Of a DNA stretch of 51,545 bases, positions 7,929-17,121 are shown piece after piece (the first letter of the stretch is position 1; every line of letters begins with the position of its first letter). Origin of the DNA: RUG14223 sp051881075. GTDB taxonomy: Bacteria > Bacillota > Clostridia > Oscillospirales > Acutalibacteraceae. A model generated the notes under the pieces. The model was not told where the DNA came from and ran no database searches. It saw only the letters and a program-made list of their open reading frames with translations. The DNA lies in assembly GCA_051881075.1 (NCBI GenBank), contig JBJEPE010000061.1, forward strand, positions 1-51,545, written 5' to 3'. Made by a program: the position numbers and the translations under genes.

Positions 7929-8786
7929 TCATTCGCTTGCCGAATTATCCTTAGAGCGTACTGCTTCAGGGAAAAAGCTATCAAATATATACGAGTCAAA
8001 GTCCTTTGATGCGGACTTTACATTTTCTTCTGATTTGATAGTCCACGCAAAGGTAGGAGTCTTGAACAATTTACGGCATATCTTAAATGACAGCATATCT
8101 GTATGTATGTGATTAAATGCGATAAAATCCGGTTTTGCAATAAAATTGAGCATCATATTGCGTAGCAAGAAAAACAGTATCGGATTGCCCTTTTCGCCGT
8201 CACGCTTCAGGTGCGTTGCAAGCTGTCCACGGATTATATCGGGGCGGTTTTTCTTAAACCATCTTAAGCACATGGGGTTAAATGACTCTATGCAAAAGTC
8301 ACCTTTATATTCATCAAGCTGTTTAATTGCGATATCGCACAGAGATAAATCCATACCCTCAATCTTATACTCAATAATTAACGGTGTTTTACCGTCTACA
8401 GTTCTTAAAAACTCCTTAAAAGTAGGTATCTTTTCTTTTGAGTTAAATAGCTTGAGCTGCTTAAGATCATTGAGTGTAAGCTCATCTACACGCTTATCTA
8501 CACCGCAGGCACGCTTTAGGTTATAATCGTGAAAAACAACGGGTATTTTATCCTTTGTAAGCTGTATGTCAAGCTCCATACCCAGTCCTGCGTCTACGGC
8601 TTTTCTGAATGCCGCCAAAGAATTTTCAGGTGCGGGGCCATCGTTATTGTGTAGGCCTCTGTGTGCAAAGTAAGCGTTTTTATATTTGCTTAAATCCTTA
8701 CGCTTGCGCACTTGCGGGATTACAGACAAAAAATATAATATCGCCAGAATGACAAAAGCTATAATAATTGCTGTTACGTAACGCAT
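7929..8786 (-). CDS. Membrane-anchored glycerophosphodiester phosphodiesterase
   Basis: The 285-residue product hydrolyses glycerophosphodiesters to glycerol-3-phosphate and an alcohol, as known for the GDPD family. An N-terminal membrane helix (about residues 4-22) precedes the TIM-barrel domain. The active-site signatures are complete: AHRG (HRG 42-44), E54 in PENS, ELDIQLTKD with E71 and D73, and HD at 86-87. The ATG has GAGGT upstream. It starts 14 bases after the stop of the MFS gene, so the two form an operon ending at the terminator at 7870. The glycerol-3-phosphate produced fits with the GlpA/GlpB-type genes at 34099-36795, but no direct link is visible. Confidence 0.9.
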   Translation of the reverse strand: MRYVTAIIIAFVILAILYFLSVIPQVRKRKDLSKYKNAYFAHRGLHNNDGPAPENSLAAFRKAVDAGLGMELDIQLTKDKIPVVFHDYNLKRACGVDKRVDELTLNDLKQLKLFNSKEKIPTFKEFLRTVDGKTPLIIEYKIEGMDLSLCDIAIKQLDEYKGDFCIESFNPMCLRWFKKNRPDIIRGQLATHLKRDGEKGNPILFFLLRNMMLNFIAKPDFIAFNHIHTDMLSFKICRKLFKTPTFAWTIKSEENVKSASKDFDSYIFDSFFPEAVRSKDNSASE

Positions 8787-8800
8787 TGAACTTACCTCGC

Positions 8801-10084
8801 TCAGTCGTCAAAGTCAAAGTTTTCGAGTGCGCTTTGCTTCTTTTCGGGTCTTGAATCTCCATGCTTAACCATAAGCATAGTGCAGAATGCAAGAACGGAG
8901 AACACAACAGCATACGGGAACAGTACCTTGTATGACCATACGTCAAACAGGAATCCGGAGAATATAGGCGTAAATACTTGTGCCGCCATTGAGAAGGTGT
9001 AGTACAGACCTGTATATTTACCTACATCACTGCCCTTGCTCATCTCAACTACCATTGGGTAAGAGTTTACGTTGATGCCTGCCCAGCCTATACCGATTAT
9101 AGCAAACAGGATGTACATCCACGATGAATAGTTTGTGAATAGGCAAGCTGAACCGTATGCGATTATAGTCAGTATAACGCTGAAAAGAATAGTTTTCTTT
9201 CGGCCTACTTTACTTGCTATTATACCAAACGGTATGTAGCTGATAACTGCCGCACCCGTTGCAACCAATAAGCAATTAGCAAAGCCGCCGTTCTTTAATC
9301 CCCAAACGTGCTCTGCATATCTTGAGAATGCCGTAGTAACTGCATTATATGCGGTGTACCACAGGAATACAGATAAAAGAATAAAAACAAGGCTCTTAAA
9401 TACTGCCTTATCCATTTTCTTCTTTTCTCCGTTTTCCTGTTGCTTCTCTTCATCCTCTGAGCTATTATCCTGAGGGTCAATCTCCTTAGCAAGCTTATTT
9501 TCATCTATTGTAATAAGCATTACCATTATAGAAATACCCATTAATACGGCAACTGCAATAAACAGTGCGGTATAGTCTGTTCCACCGTTTGAAGGACTTA
9601 AGAATTTAATAAATCCAAGTGTGATTATACCGCCGACTGCACCCATAAGATTTATAACTGCATTAGCCTTGCTGCGCAGCGGCTTAGGTGTAAGGTCAGG
9701 CATCATTGCAACGGCAGGAGATCTGTAAGTACCCATAGCTATAAGCAGTAATCCAAGTGATATTACAAAGAGAGGGAAGCTGCCCATGTTTGTAAAAAGC
9801 GGAATTAAGCTCATTATGATAATTGCACCTACAGTACCGCCGAATATGTATGGCGATCTTTTACCTAGAACTGTGTGGGTTTTATCCGATAATGAGCCGA
9901 AGAACGGCAGTAAAAACAAGGCGACAACATTATCAAGTGCCATTATAGCACCTGTGAGTGTCTTGCTTAAATGAAATTTATTATCCAAGATAAGCGGAAT
10001 TATATTATCATATAACTGCCAGAAAGCACATATTGAAAGAAATGCAAGTCCTACCAGGAACGTGCGCTTGTAGTTTAGTTTCAT
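8801..10084 (-). CDS. MFS transporter (glycoside/GPH or SLC45-like)
   Basis: The 427-residue product has 12 predicted membrane helices in two halves of six, separated by a charged cytoplasmic loop rich in Lys/Glu/Gln (about residues 195-228). Loop 2-3 carries GSLSDKTHTVLGKRSPYI, the form typical of the glycoside-pentoside-hexuronide and SLC45-like sugar transporters; the second half has the matching IASKVGRKK. It is probably a sugar or small-solute symporter in the cytoplasmic membrane. The ATG is preceded by GAGAGGAAATGAG. It is the first gene of an operon with the phosphodiesterase, so glycerophosphodiesters or their products are possible substrates, which is inference. Confidence 0.8.
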   Translation of the reverse strand: MKLNYKRTFLVGLAFLSICAFWQLYDNIIPLILDNKFHLSKTLTGAIMALDNVVALFLLPFFGSLSDKTHTVLGKRSPYIFGGTVGAIIIMSLIPLFTNMGSFPLFVISLGLLLIAMGTYRSPAVAMMPDLTPKPLRSKANAVINLMGAVGGIITLGFIKFLSPSNGGTDYTALFIAVAVLMGISIMVMLITIDENKLAKEIDPQDNSSEDEEKQQENGEKKKMDKAVFKSLVFILLSVFLWYTAYNAVTTAFSRYAEHVWGLKNGGFANCLLVATGAAVISYIPFGIIASKVGRKKTILFSVILTIIAYGSACLFTNYSSWMYILFAIIGIGWAGINVNSYPMVVEMSKGSDVGKYTGLYYTFSMAAQVFTPIFSGFLFDVWSYKVLFPYAVVFSVLAFCTMLMVKHGDSRPEKKQSALENFDFDD

Positions 10085-10168
10085 AATCTCATTTCCTCTC
10101 AGGTTTTATTCTTTATATGCGGTGCAACATTATAATCCGTTATTGCCGTACACCGATACATATACTAA

Positions 10169-10197
10169 ATTGTATCATAGATAAATTACTTTTACAA
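10169..10197 (-). promoter_or_regulatory. Promoter of the MFS/GDPD operon
   Basis: Minus strand: TTGTAA, 17-base spacer, TACAAT, 85 bases upstream of the MFS start. Confidence 0.6.
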
Positions 10198-10324
10198 TTC
10201 ATTTTTATATATGGCTGTGATTTTTGTTTGTTATAACAAAAAACATAATTGTTATTTGTACTAACTGCTAAAATTAAGATAAATATTTTGTGGCTTTGTG
10301 TTTGAAGCTTATGTATTTTTTGTG

Positions 10325-10353
10325 TTGCATTTAGTGGAAGAATGTAATATAAT
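10325..10353 (+). promoter_or_regulatory. Promoter of the polysaccharide ABC exporter genes
   Basis: TTGCAT, 17-base spacer, TATAAT, about 62 bases upstream of the ATG at 10416. The divergent gap 10198-10324 is AT-rich without genes. Confidence 0.65.
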
Positions 10354-10415
10354 ATAAAATGGAGTGATTTGCAAATTAAAAATTTAATTAATATACTAAG
10401 TTGGAGTGTAATATA

Positions 10416-11261
10416 ATGGCAGAAAAATGGACGACCGTTATTAAACCGAAAAGCGGTTGGTTTGATATAAATTTAAAGGAAGTATGGGGGTACCGTGACC
10501 TTACCATGCTATTTGTTAAGAGAAATTTCATCGCACAGTATAAGCAGACTATACTTGGCCCTTTGTGGGCTATAATACAGCCCTTGCTTACCACCGTAGT
10601 ATTTACGGTGGTTTTCGGCGTTATAGCAGGCTTGCCTACTGACGGTGTACCTAACTTTATATTCTATATGTGCGGCAATATTGCATGGGGATACTTTGCC
10701 AGCTGCCTTACAAATACATCTCAGACCTTTGTAAGCAATGCACGTATTATGGGCAAGGTTTATTTCCCTAGGCTTGTAATACCTATTTCAACTATAATCA
10801 CAAATCTTATTTCGTACGGAATACAGATAGTATTCTTTTTGTGTTTTTGGCTTTTTTATCTATTAAAGCCCGATTCACCTATACATCCCAATACATGGAT
10901 ATTCCTTATGCCGTTGTTGGTAGCGCAGATGGCACTGCTTGCACTCGGTGTGGGTATTATAATCTCGGCACTTACTACTAAGTACAGAGATCTTGCCATG
11001 CTTGTGGGTTTCGGTGTTCAGCTTTGGATGTACGCCACGCCTGTAGCGTACTCTTCATCAATAGTACCTGAAAGATTTATGAGCCTGTATATGCTTAATC
11101 CTATGTCGCCCATAATAGAAGCTATAAGGTACGCATTCTTAGGTACAGGCGGCATAAGTATATCATACCTTTTGATAAGCTTTGGTGTAACAGTTTGTAT
11201 ACTGTTTATAGGTATTATTTTATTCAGCAGAGTTGAAAAAACGTTTATGGATACAGTTTGA
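10416..11261 (+). CDS. ABC-2 type permease of a polysaccharide/teichoic acid exporter (Wzm/TagG-like)
   Basis: The 281-residue product has a cytoplasmic N-terminus with the RDLTMLFVKRNFIAQYKQT amphipathic segment, then GPLWAIIQP and six membrane helices, the standard form of Wzm/TagG permeases that export lipid-linked polysaccharides or teichoic acids. The helix with MLVGFGVQLWMYATPVAYS and the following LNPMSPIIEAIR are family signatures. The ATG at 10416 has GGAGTG eight bases before it, better than the in-frame TTG at 10401 inside the same site. The ATPase gene follows after 18 bases. No glycosyltransferases are adjacent. Confidence 0.9.
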   Translation: MAEKWTTVIKPKSGWFDINLKEVWGYRDLTMLFVKRNFIAQYKQTILGPLWAIIQPLLTTVVFTVVFGVIAGLPTDGVPNFIFYMCGNIAWGYFASCLTNTSQTFVSNARIMGKVYFPRLVIPISTIITNLISYGIQIVFFLCFWLFYLLKPDSPIHPNTWIFLMPLLVAQMALLALGVGIIISALTTKYRDLAMLVGFGVQLWMYATPVAYSSSIVPERFMSLYMLNPMSPIIEAIRYAFLGTGGISISYLLISFGVTVCILFIGIILFSRVEKTFMDTV

Positions 11262-11279
11262 TAATTTGGAGATATAAGC

Positions 11280-12551
11280 ATGAGTGATGTTATAATAAGA
11301 GCAGAGAATGTTTCAAAAGAATACCGTTTGGGTGCAATAGGCGGCGGAACTCTAAAGGGCGATCTGCAAAGTCTGTATGCCAGACTGCGTGGCAGAGAAG
11401 ACCCCAATACCAAGATAGGTGCAGAAAGTCAGATACGCAATAGCAGGTTTCTGGCACTTGACGATGTTTCGTTTGATGTGCATGAGGGCGATACACTGGG
11501 CATAATAGGCGGTAACGGTGCAGGTAAATCTACACTGCTAAAGCTAATGTCACGTGTAACAATGCCTACAAAGGGTATTATTAAGGTAAACGGCCGTATA
11601 GCCAGTATGCTGGAGGTAGGCACGGGATTTCATCCTGAGCTTACGGGTAGAGAAAACGTATATATGAACGGTGCTATACTCGGTATGACTAAAGCTGAGG
11701 TTTCAAAGAAATTTGATGAGATAGTTGCTTTTTCTGAAATAGAGAAGTTTATTGACACCCCGGTTAAGCGTTATTCAAGCGGTATGTATGTTAAGCTTGC
11801 GTTTGCCGTAGCATCGCACCTTGATTCAGAGATAATGATAATGGACGAGGTACTTGCAGTAGGTGATATGCAGTTTCAGAAAAAGTGCTTTTCCAAGATG
11901 AGTGATACCGTAAATTCAGACGGAAGAACCATACTGTATGTGAGCCATAATATGAACACGGTGCGACAGCTCTGCAACAGATGTATCGTGCTGAAAAGCG
12001 GCAAAATAGTGTATGACGGAGATACCGAACACGCTATTCGTCTGTACCTTGACAGCGAGCTTTGCGAAGAAAAGACGGTGGTTGACCTTACCGCACTTGA
12101 ACGTCCTAAGTTTCTCAAAAAACGTCAGAAGGCCACCTTACAGCAGTTTTCACTTATCAATAAAAAGAACTGCGTATTTAAGAAAGGTGAAAGCCTTGAT
12201 TTTAATTTACGCTGGAAGAATGACTACGACCTTAATGACCTTTGCATACGTGCAGAGATAACCACGCCTGACGACTTGGCGATTGGTACTGCATTTTTGA
12301 CACATTTAGGAGATTTTAAAGAAGGAACGGTTGTTGAGCGTGATTTCCGCATGGATATATCATCACTTGCTCAGGGTGTATATAATCTTAGGATAGCCAT
12401 ATATCAGACAAACGGTTACGGGTCTGCGCTATCTGCCGACTTTGTTTATCCTGCGTTTACATTTAAAATTGATGATGAAGAAAATCCGGAAATAATCTGG
12501 CGACATAAGGGAATGGGCTATATTAAATTGCCGGATCTCGAATTAATCTGA
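11280..12551 (+). CDS. Polysaccharide ABC transporter ATPase with Wzt-type C-terminal domain
   Basis: The 423-residue product is the ATPase partner of the permease upstream. Residues 1-250 form the ABC domain: Walker A GGNGAGKST (77-85), the Q-region loop with a Wzt/TagH-like GTGFHPELTGREN, signature YSSGM (165-169), Walker B IMIMDE (185-190) and the H-loop VSHN. About residues 260-423 form a beta-rich C-terminal domain like that of Wzt proteins, which in known cases recognises the terminal modification of the exported glycan. This domain suggests that a capped O-antigen-like or cell-wall glycan is exported. The genes that make it must be elsewhere. Confidence 0.9.
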   Translation: MSDVIIRAENVSKEYRLGAIGGGTLKGDLQSLYARLRGREDPNTKIGAESQIRNSRFLALDDVSFDVHEGDTLGIIGGNGAGKSTLLKLMSRVTMPTKGIIKVNGRIASMLEVGTGFHPELTGRENVYMNGAILGMTKAEVSKKFDEIVAFSEIEKFIDTPVKRYSSGMYVKLAFAVASHLDSEIMIMDEVLAVGDMQFQKKCFSKMSDTVNSDGRTILYVSHNMNTVRQLCNRCIVLKSGKIVYDGDTEHAIRLYLDSELCEEKTVVDLTALERPKFLKKRQKATLQQFSLINKKNCVFKKGESLDFNLRWKNDYDLNDLCIRAEITTPDDLAIGTAFLTHLGDFKEGTVVERDFRMDISSLAQGVYNLRIAIYQTNGYGSALSADFVYPAFTFKIDDEENPEIIWRHKGMGYIKLPDLELI

Positions 12552-12564
12552 TATTAAAACAAAA

Positions 12565-12608
12565 CCGACGTATTAAGCTTTGTTTATAGCTTAGCACGTC
12601 GATTTTTT
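12565..12608. terminator. Bidirectional terminator
   Basis: CCGACGTATTAAGCT / AGCTTAGCACGTCG stem, followed by ATTTTTTG on the plus strand and TTTTGTTTT on the minus strand. It ends the exporter operon and the convergent two-component operon. Confidence 0.8.
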
Positions 12609-12728
12609 GTTTTTAATTATTTTTAATATAAGTGATAAAATATGCAAGTTATTTTCTATAGAATCTCTTATGACTATCATAAAGACTTCTTTATGACTTC
12701 AGATGTATATGTTTCCTATAATAAATAT

Positions 12729-12875
12729 TTAGTTTTTTACAATAAATCTGTAAATTGCATAAGCACACCATATAAGCCAAGAATAAGCCCAAGCGTTAAA
12801 TACTATACTTATCGTTAAATATATAATGGCGACAGAAATTGCTATTACCCAGTTGATTATGATTTTCTTGTCCAT
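12729..12875 (-). CDS. 48-residue membrane peptide at the end of the two-component operon
   Basis: The reading frame runs from ATG at 12875 to TAA at 12729. The product has a short basic N-terminus (MDKK), then about 40 mostly hydrophobic residues with five tryptophans/tyrosine clusters (NAWAYSWLIWCAYAIY), enough for one long or two short membrane helices, and ends RFIVKN. AAAGGATG lies about 11 bases upstream. It starts 62 bases after the HicB/DinB-like gene on the same strand, and the next terminator is at 12565, so it is likely co-transcribed. No family is recognised. Confidence 0.55.
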   Translation of the reverse strand: MDKKIIINWVIAISVAIIYLTISIVFNAWAYSWLIWCAYAIYRFIVKN

Positions 12876-12937
12876 AATTTTTTAATCATCCTTTACAACT
12901 CGTTTATGATTCTGAGTATCTATTGGTCAACAGAAAT

Positions 12938-13645
12938 TTATAAATCAAACATAAAGACATTCGGAACAGCATTTGTGCCAAATGTTTTAACTGCCATGCG
13001 ATACATAGCCTTTGCATGGATTCTGTCATGCCAAACAAAGCGCCTTAATACTTTTCTAAGTGACCATTCTTCCTCATAGCTTCCAACATAAACTGTATTA
13101 TTTAGAAAATCAGGCCTACTCTCTAATAACGCAAAGCCTCGTTCTCGGCATGAAACAATGTCACCTTCGTTATCTGCATGAATGCCGATTTCGTTAAAAT
13201 AATAACTGTTGACATTCTTGGTATGTTCATACATTTCAAATGCAGTTCTGGGTATATTTCCGTAAAAGGTTTTTCTGCTATGCAAACAGCTTTTGTTTTT
13301 ATCAGGGATTGCATTATATAATGTCAGAAAATCTTGGGCAGATTTCAGTGCGAGCATTTTTGATTCAGCATATTCAGATATACTTAGCGGTTTCTTTTCT
13401 TCATCAAAGATAACATCGGAATCGGCATCAGAAACATTCAGTTTAGATTCTTTTTCCTGGATAATTACAGGCTCAAGAAAATCCGGTATTAAATCACCTT
13501 TCCATCTTAAATAAGATTTAATCTCAGAAGTCATTTTCTGAAAAGCAATATCTTTGGTTTCTCCTCTGGCAAAAGCACCAATAAAGTTATCCGAATACAA
13601 AATACTGTCATTGCCGTTATGTTCCCAAACACACCGTATTTTCAA
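12938..13645 (-). CDS. HicB-like N-terminus fused to DinB-like metal-binding helical domain
   Basis: The 235-residue product starts with a HicB-like fold: short beta strands, then GAFARGETKDIAF and a helix, as in antitoxin-type domains. The second part (about 90-235) is helical, with EH in MYEHTKNV and WHDRIHAKAMYRM near the C-terminus. The three histidines match the metal triad of the DinB/YfiT superfamily. The start is TTG with AGGAGAG upstream, and the site overlaps the stop region of the histidine kinase gene, only 11 bases away. The protein is therefore translated as part of the response regulator/kinase operon. No HicA toxin gene is adjacent, so an antitoxin role is not supported. The DinB assignment is by motif only. 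Confidence 0.6.
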   Translation of the reverse strand: MKIRCVWEHNGNDSILYSDNFIGAFARGETKDIAFQKMTSEIKSYLRWKGDLIPDFLEPVIIQEKESKLNVSDADSDVIFDEEKKPLSISEYAESKMLALKSAQDFLTLYNAIPDKNKSCLHSRKTFYGNIPRTAFEMYEHTKNVNSYYFNEIGIHADNEGDIVSCRERGFALLESRPDFLNNTVYVGSYEEEWSLRKVLRRFVWHDRIHAKAMYRMAVKTFGTNAVPNVFMFDL

Positions 13646-13656
13646 ACTTATCTCTC

Positions 13657-15198
13657 CTAATCAGCCTTGTCAGGCTCTACGGTTTTTATCTCAAACCAGA
13701 ATGTGCTGCCCTCACCGAGGGTACTATCTACACCGTATTTGCCGCCGTGCAAATCAAGCACAGACTTAACTATAGAAAGTCCCAGACCTGTGCCGATTAT
13801 AGCCCGCTTATGCTCCTTGACCCTGTAGTATCTGTCCCATATGTGGTCAAGCTTATCCTTAGGTATACCAACTCCATGGTCAGATACCTCTATCCTTACG
13901 GTATCCTCCTTGATTTTTTGCGTAACTATAACAAGTTTATCGTCGCCGATATAGTTGATTGCGTTGTTGACAAGATTATATATAACCTGCGATATCTTCA
14001 TTTCATCGGCATATACATACGCATCTGCATCGTGATTAAATTCCAGCTTAAACTCGTTTTGTTCTATGAGCTTGGAGTATCGCTTAAATATAGTCTTGAT
14101 GCTTTCGGTAAGATTATATTTAGTAGGTGTCAGCTTTGTTGTACCGTTTTGTATTACGGAGATATCTATAAGGTCTTTAACAAGTGAACTCAATCTTGTT
14201 GCCTCGTCTATGATTACCTGCATATTTTCGGGGGTATCCTCTCCGGGCAAATCGCGTATCATTTCGGCATAGCCTGTTATCATAGTAAGCGGTGTACGTA
14301 GGTCATGCGAAACGTTTGCAATAAGCTCTCTACGCAGTCGCTCGACCTTTTCCAGCTCTATAGATACATAGTTAAGCGTATCGTTAAGCTCGGTGATTTC
14401 TCTGTAGCCGTTGCCTTTAAATTCAACGTTATAGCTGCCGCCTATCAAATTCTTAGCCGCTGTGTTTATTTTTATAATAGGCTTGGCTATTATTCTTGAG
14501 GCGTAGAACGATAGAAAAAGGGCTACTATAATAAGTGCTACGGTAAGTATGGCAAGCATGATAAATATAGTTTCTACCATAGTTTCTACCGGTGACGCTA
14601 TGGAGTTAAGCATAATCATAAAGTCCATACCGCCCGATGACATGGCAATAGTAGAGTACAGTATATTTATATTACTTGATGTACCTATGGAGCTTACCTG
14701 TTTATCAGATACTACGGTGTTGCCGTTATCGTCAAGGTACAGATATAGCAGGGCAGAGTTGTTCTTGCTCTTGCGTGCAATGCTTGCGCACTCATAGATT
14801 TGTTCATTTGAAAGTGAGTGTACCATATATGCGCCGGTAACGCCGGATATACGGTAGTACTCAGATATGTTATCAAGGTCTGTTATATCAAATACGGCTA
14901 TATAGATATCATTCTCAGAGCCTATCTTAGACATTTTATCAAGGTAATTTTCAGTATAGATATTATCGGGCAGATCTCTTTTTAACGTTTCACCGTATGT
15001 AATTACATTTTGCTTTTTTATTTCAACGTAAACGTTATTAAGTATAAAAAACTGGAATATCCACAGCGAAAGTACCATAATAAGCGAAAAGAGTAAGAAG
15101 TATATCAGCAGCTTCCAACGTATGCTCAGCTTACTGAATTTAAATTTCTTCAGCTTTTTAAATACTTTAGGTTTATTCAGCTTCAAAGCGATATCCAA
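13657..15198 (-). CDS. Sensor histidine kinase
   Basis: The product of about 513 residues has a membrane helix at about 30-52, an extracellular sensor region of about 155 residues, a second helix at about 209-231, a HAMP linker (to about 285), the HisKA dimerisation helix with the phosphorylated His298 in ANVSHDLRTPLT, and a HATPase domain with the N box (NLVNNAINY), G1 (DHGVGIP) and G2 (GTGLGLS) motifs. All catalytic motifs are intact. It overlaps the response regulator gene by 26 bases. The start is uncertain: TTG at 15198 lies only a base or so after a GGGGGG stretch, and a TTG at 15186 has better spacing. The signal is unknown. Confidence 0.9.
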   Translation of the reverse strand: MDIALKLNKPKVFKKLKKFKFSKLSIRWKLLIYFLLFSLIMVLSLWIFQFFILNNVYVEIKKQNVITYGETLKRDLPDNIYTENYLDKMSKIGSENDIYIAVFDITDLDNISEYYRISGVTGAYMVHSLSNEQIYECASIARKSKNNSALLYLYLDDNGNTVVSDKQVSSIGTSSNINILYSTIAMSSGGMDFMIMLNSIASPVETMVETIFIMLAILTVALIIVALFLSFYASRIIAKPIIKINTAAKNLIGGSYNVEFKGNGYREITELNDTLNYVSIELEKVERLRRELIANVSHDLRTPLTMITGYAEMIRDLPGEDTPENMQVIIDEATRLSSLVKDLIDISVIQNGTTKLTPTKYNLTESIKTIFKRYSKLIEQNEFKLEFNHDADAYVYADEMKISQVIYNLVNNAINYIGDDKLVIVTQKIKEDTVRIEVSDHGVGIPKDKLDHIWDRYYRVKEHKRAIIGTGLGLSIVKSVLDLHGGKYGVDSTLGEGSTFWFEIKTVEPDKAD

Positions 15199-15850
15199 CC
15201 CCCCTTAAGGTGGTAATGCAACCGCTGTAATTACCTAAACTTTTTCTCAGCAGTTTTATATGCGTGTCAAGCGTTCTGTCGTCACCGTCAAAGTCAGCGC
15301 CCCATATTTGAGCGATGAGCTTATCTCTGGTAAGTGCAACGCCCTTATTCTGTACCATATATGAGAGCAGTTCATATTCTTTAGGTGTTATGTCTACTCT
15401 TTGGCCGTCGATGGTTACTATTCGCGAGTTAAAATCTATTACAAGTCCGTTTGATTTGAATACTGACAGTTTTTCGTCCTCCTTTGGCTTTGCTGTTCTT
15501 TTTATTACGGCATTTATACGCATCATAAGCTCTTTAGGAGAAAACGGCTTTACTACATAGTCGTCTATGCCAAGCTCAAACCCATGTATGCGGTCGTATT
15601 CTTCACCCTTAGCAGACAGCATTATTATAGGAGTAGAACGTTTTTTACGTATCTCTCTACAGGCTGAAAATCCGTCAAGCTCAGGCATCATAACATCCAT
15701 GATTATAAGGTCATATTCGTTACGGTTACACAGTGATATAGCCTGTAGACCGTCTACAGCCTCCGTTACCTCATGACCGGAATGTATGGCATATTTTTTA
15801 ATTATTTCACGTATTCTGTATTCATCGTCTACTACAAGAATTTTACTCAT
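15173..15850 (-). CDS. OmpR-family response regulator
   Basis: The 225-residue product has a receiver domain with the acidic pocket (VVDDE), phospho-acceptor Asp52 in IMDVMMP, and the lysine of VKPFSP, then a winged-helix DNA-binding domain with ITPKEYELL and TLRGVGYRFE. It is the partner of the overlapping kinase gene. GGAGGT precedes the ATG. It is the first gene of a likely four-gene minus-strand operon: regulator, kinase, HicB/DinB-like protein and membrane peptide. Targets cannot be told from sequence. Confidence 0.95.
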   Translation of the reverse strand: MSKILVVDDEYRIREIIKKYAIHSGHEVTEAVDGLQAISLCNRNEYDLIIMDVMMPELDGFSACREIRKKRSTPIIMLSAKGEEYDRIHGFELGIDDYVVKPFSPKELMMRINAVIKRTAKPKEDEKLSVFKSNGLVIDFNSRIVTIDGQRVDITPKEYELLSYMVQNKGVALTRDKLIAQIWGADFDGDDRTLDTHIKLLRKSLGNYSGCITTLRGVGYRFEAE

Positions 15851-15952
15851 GTTTTACCTCCGTAGGATAATCTTCAAAAGTAAATACGGTCTTAAATACC
15901 TGTATTTTTTTAAATGTTTATTTTGCATTAAATTAAGTATCATGTATAAACT

Positions 15953-15990
15953 AAGGTAATACCGCATAACAAACTATGCAATATTACCTT
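15953..15990. terminator. Hairpin between two minus-strand transcription units
   Basis: An imperfect AAGGTAATA...TATTACCTT stem with a further GCATA/TATGC helix. The T-tracts are weak on both strands. It probably ends the gene at 16122. Confidence 0.45.
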
Positions 15991-16121
15991 TAATTTTAAC
16001 ATATTTTTATTGTTTTTTAAACTGTTTTGCAATATTTTGATAAATTCTGCTATTTTGCACAAATGAGAGCTGTTATATATCAGCAACTTGTCAAAAAACA
16101 GAGTTATATGATAAATGACGA

Positions 16122-16877
16122 TTACTGTTTGAGCGTGTTTTGTGACTGTAAAATTTCGCTTTGCGGTATCCATGCCATGCTCATATATTTATTGTCAAGC
16201 CGTAAAAATTCATCCGGAGATATTTCTTCTGACTTGCCGTTTACTATATGATAAAACCCATTATCATGATATCCGAATTTATCAGTAACCTCAAGCTTAG
16301 TATCGTAAGGTATGATTTCCGAAACTGTGTAGACGGTATCGCTTGCGCTATTACTTCCACGTATATACAGGCTTCCGTCATTTAGTATTGTGCAGTAATT
16401 GCGTGACCAATATGCACCAAGCAGGACAGGTGTTTTATTCTTAGATGTAAAAACAGCAAGCACAGTATCGTCAAGCAGTAATATAAGCTCATCTGTACCG
16501 TCGTTATTCAAGTCCTTCACAATATAGTGAAAGTCGTTGATATTCTTTTCTTTATCTGACTTTGCCCATAGGTCAAGCTCTGCAAGCATACTCGACCATT
16601 GATAAGTAAGTGCGTCGTTCGGCGGTTGAAATTTTCCGATTTCCATATCATTTATTATATTACCCTTTAATACAGAGTCGGATATTGCTTTAAACTCAGA
16701 AATAATAGAATTGTAATTATCTGAAATTACGGCATCCTTACTTACGCATAATGCGGCAACGTCTGTATTTATCTGTTCGTCTGACATACTTGTGTAAGCT
16801 AATAACATTAGAAAACATACGCAAATTATAAATGCGGTAAATCGCATCAAAAACTTGCTTAAACTAAAATATGACAT
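16122..16877 (-). CDS. Membrane-anchored or secreted protein with Asp-rich repeat-like motif
   Basis: The 251-residue product has an N-terminal hydrophobic helix (residues about 10-28) that may be a signal anchor; it lacks a lipobox. The extracellular part contains DLNNDGTDEL, a calcium-loop-like motif seen in FG-GAP/EF-hand-like beta modules, followed by short strands. The ATG at 16877 is chosen because GGGAGGAATT is placed correctly for it. It is a single gene between hairpins; the function is unknown. Confidence 0.65.
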   Translation of the reverse strand: MSYFSLSKFLMRFTAFIICVCFLMLLAYTSMSDEQINTDVAALCVSKDAVISDNYNSIISEFKAISDSVLKGNIINDMEIGKFQPPNDALTYQWSSMLAELDLWAKSDKEKNINDFHYIVKDLNNDGTDELILLLDDTVLAVFTSKNKTPVLLGAYWSRNYCTILNDGSLYIRGSNSASDTVYTVSEIIPYDTKLEVTDKFGYHDNGFYHIVNGKSEEISPDEFLRLDNKYMSMAWIPQSEILQSQNTLKQ

Positions 16878-17121
16878 TAGAATTCCTCCCATATAAAAAT
16901 GTAAGATTACATGATATCCTGTATTAGTTTTGTCTATTATGGTAGAAAATAATCTGAAAACATAATTTTTTCATAATTTACAACAATAACATCTTAATAA
17001 AAAGAAAAATTGATATGCAGTTAATCTTAGTGTAGCTTATTCTTATGCCGTACACAGTTGCCCTTATTTTTATATAATTTTTCGGCATAATAATGCGCAA
17101 AGAATAAATGAACATATTTAT

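Noticed and set aside
12938..13645. HicAB toxin-antitoxin system
   Set aside because: Only a HicB-like N-terminus is present; no HicA-type small toxin gene lies next to it, and it is tied to a two-component operon.
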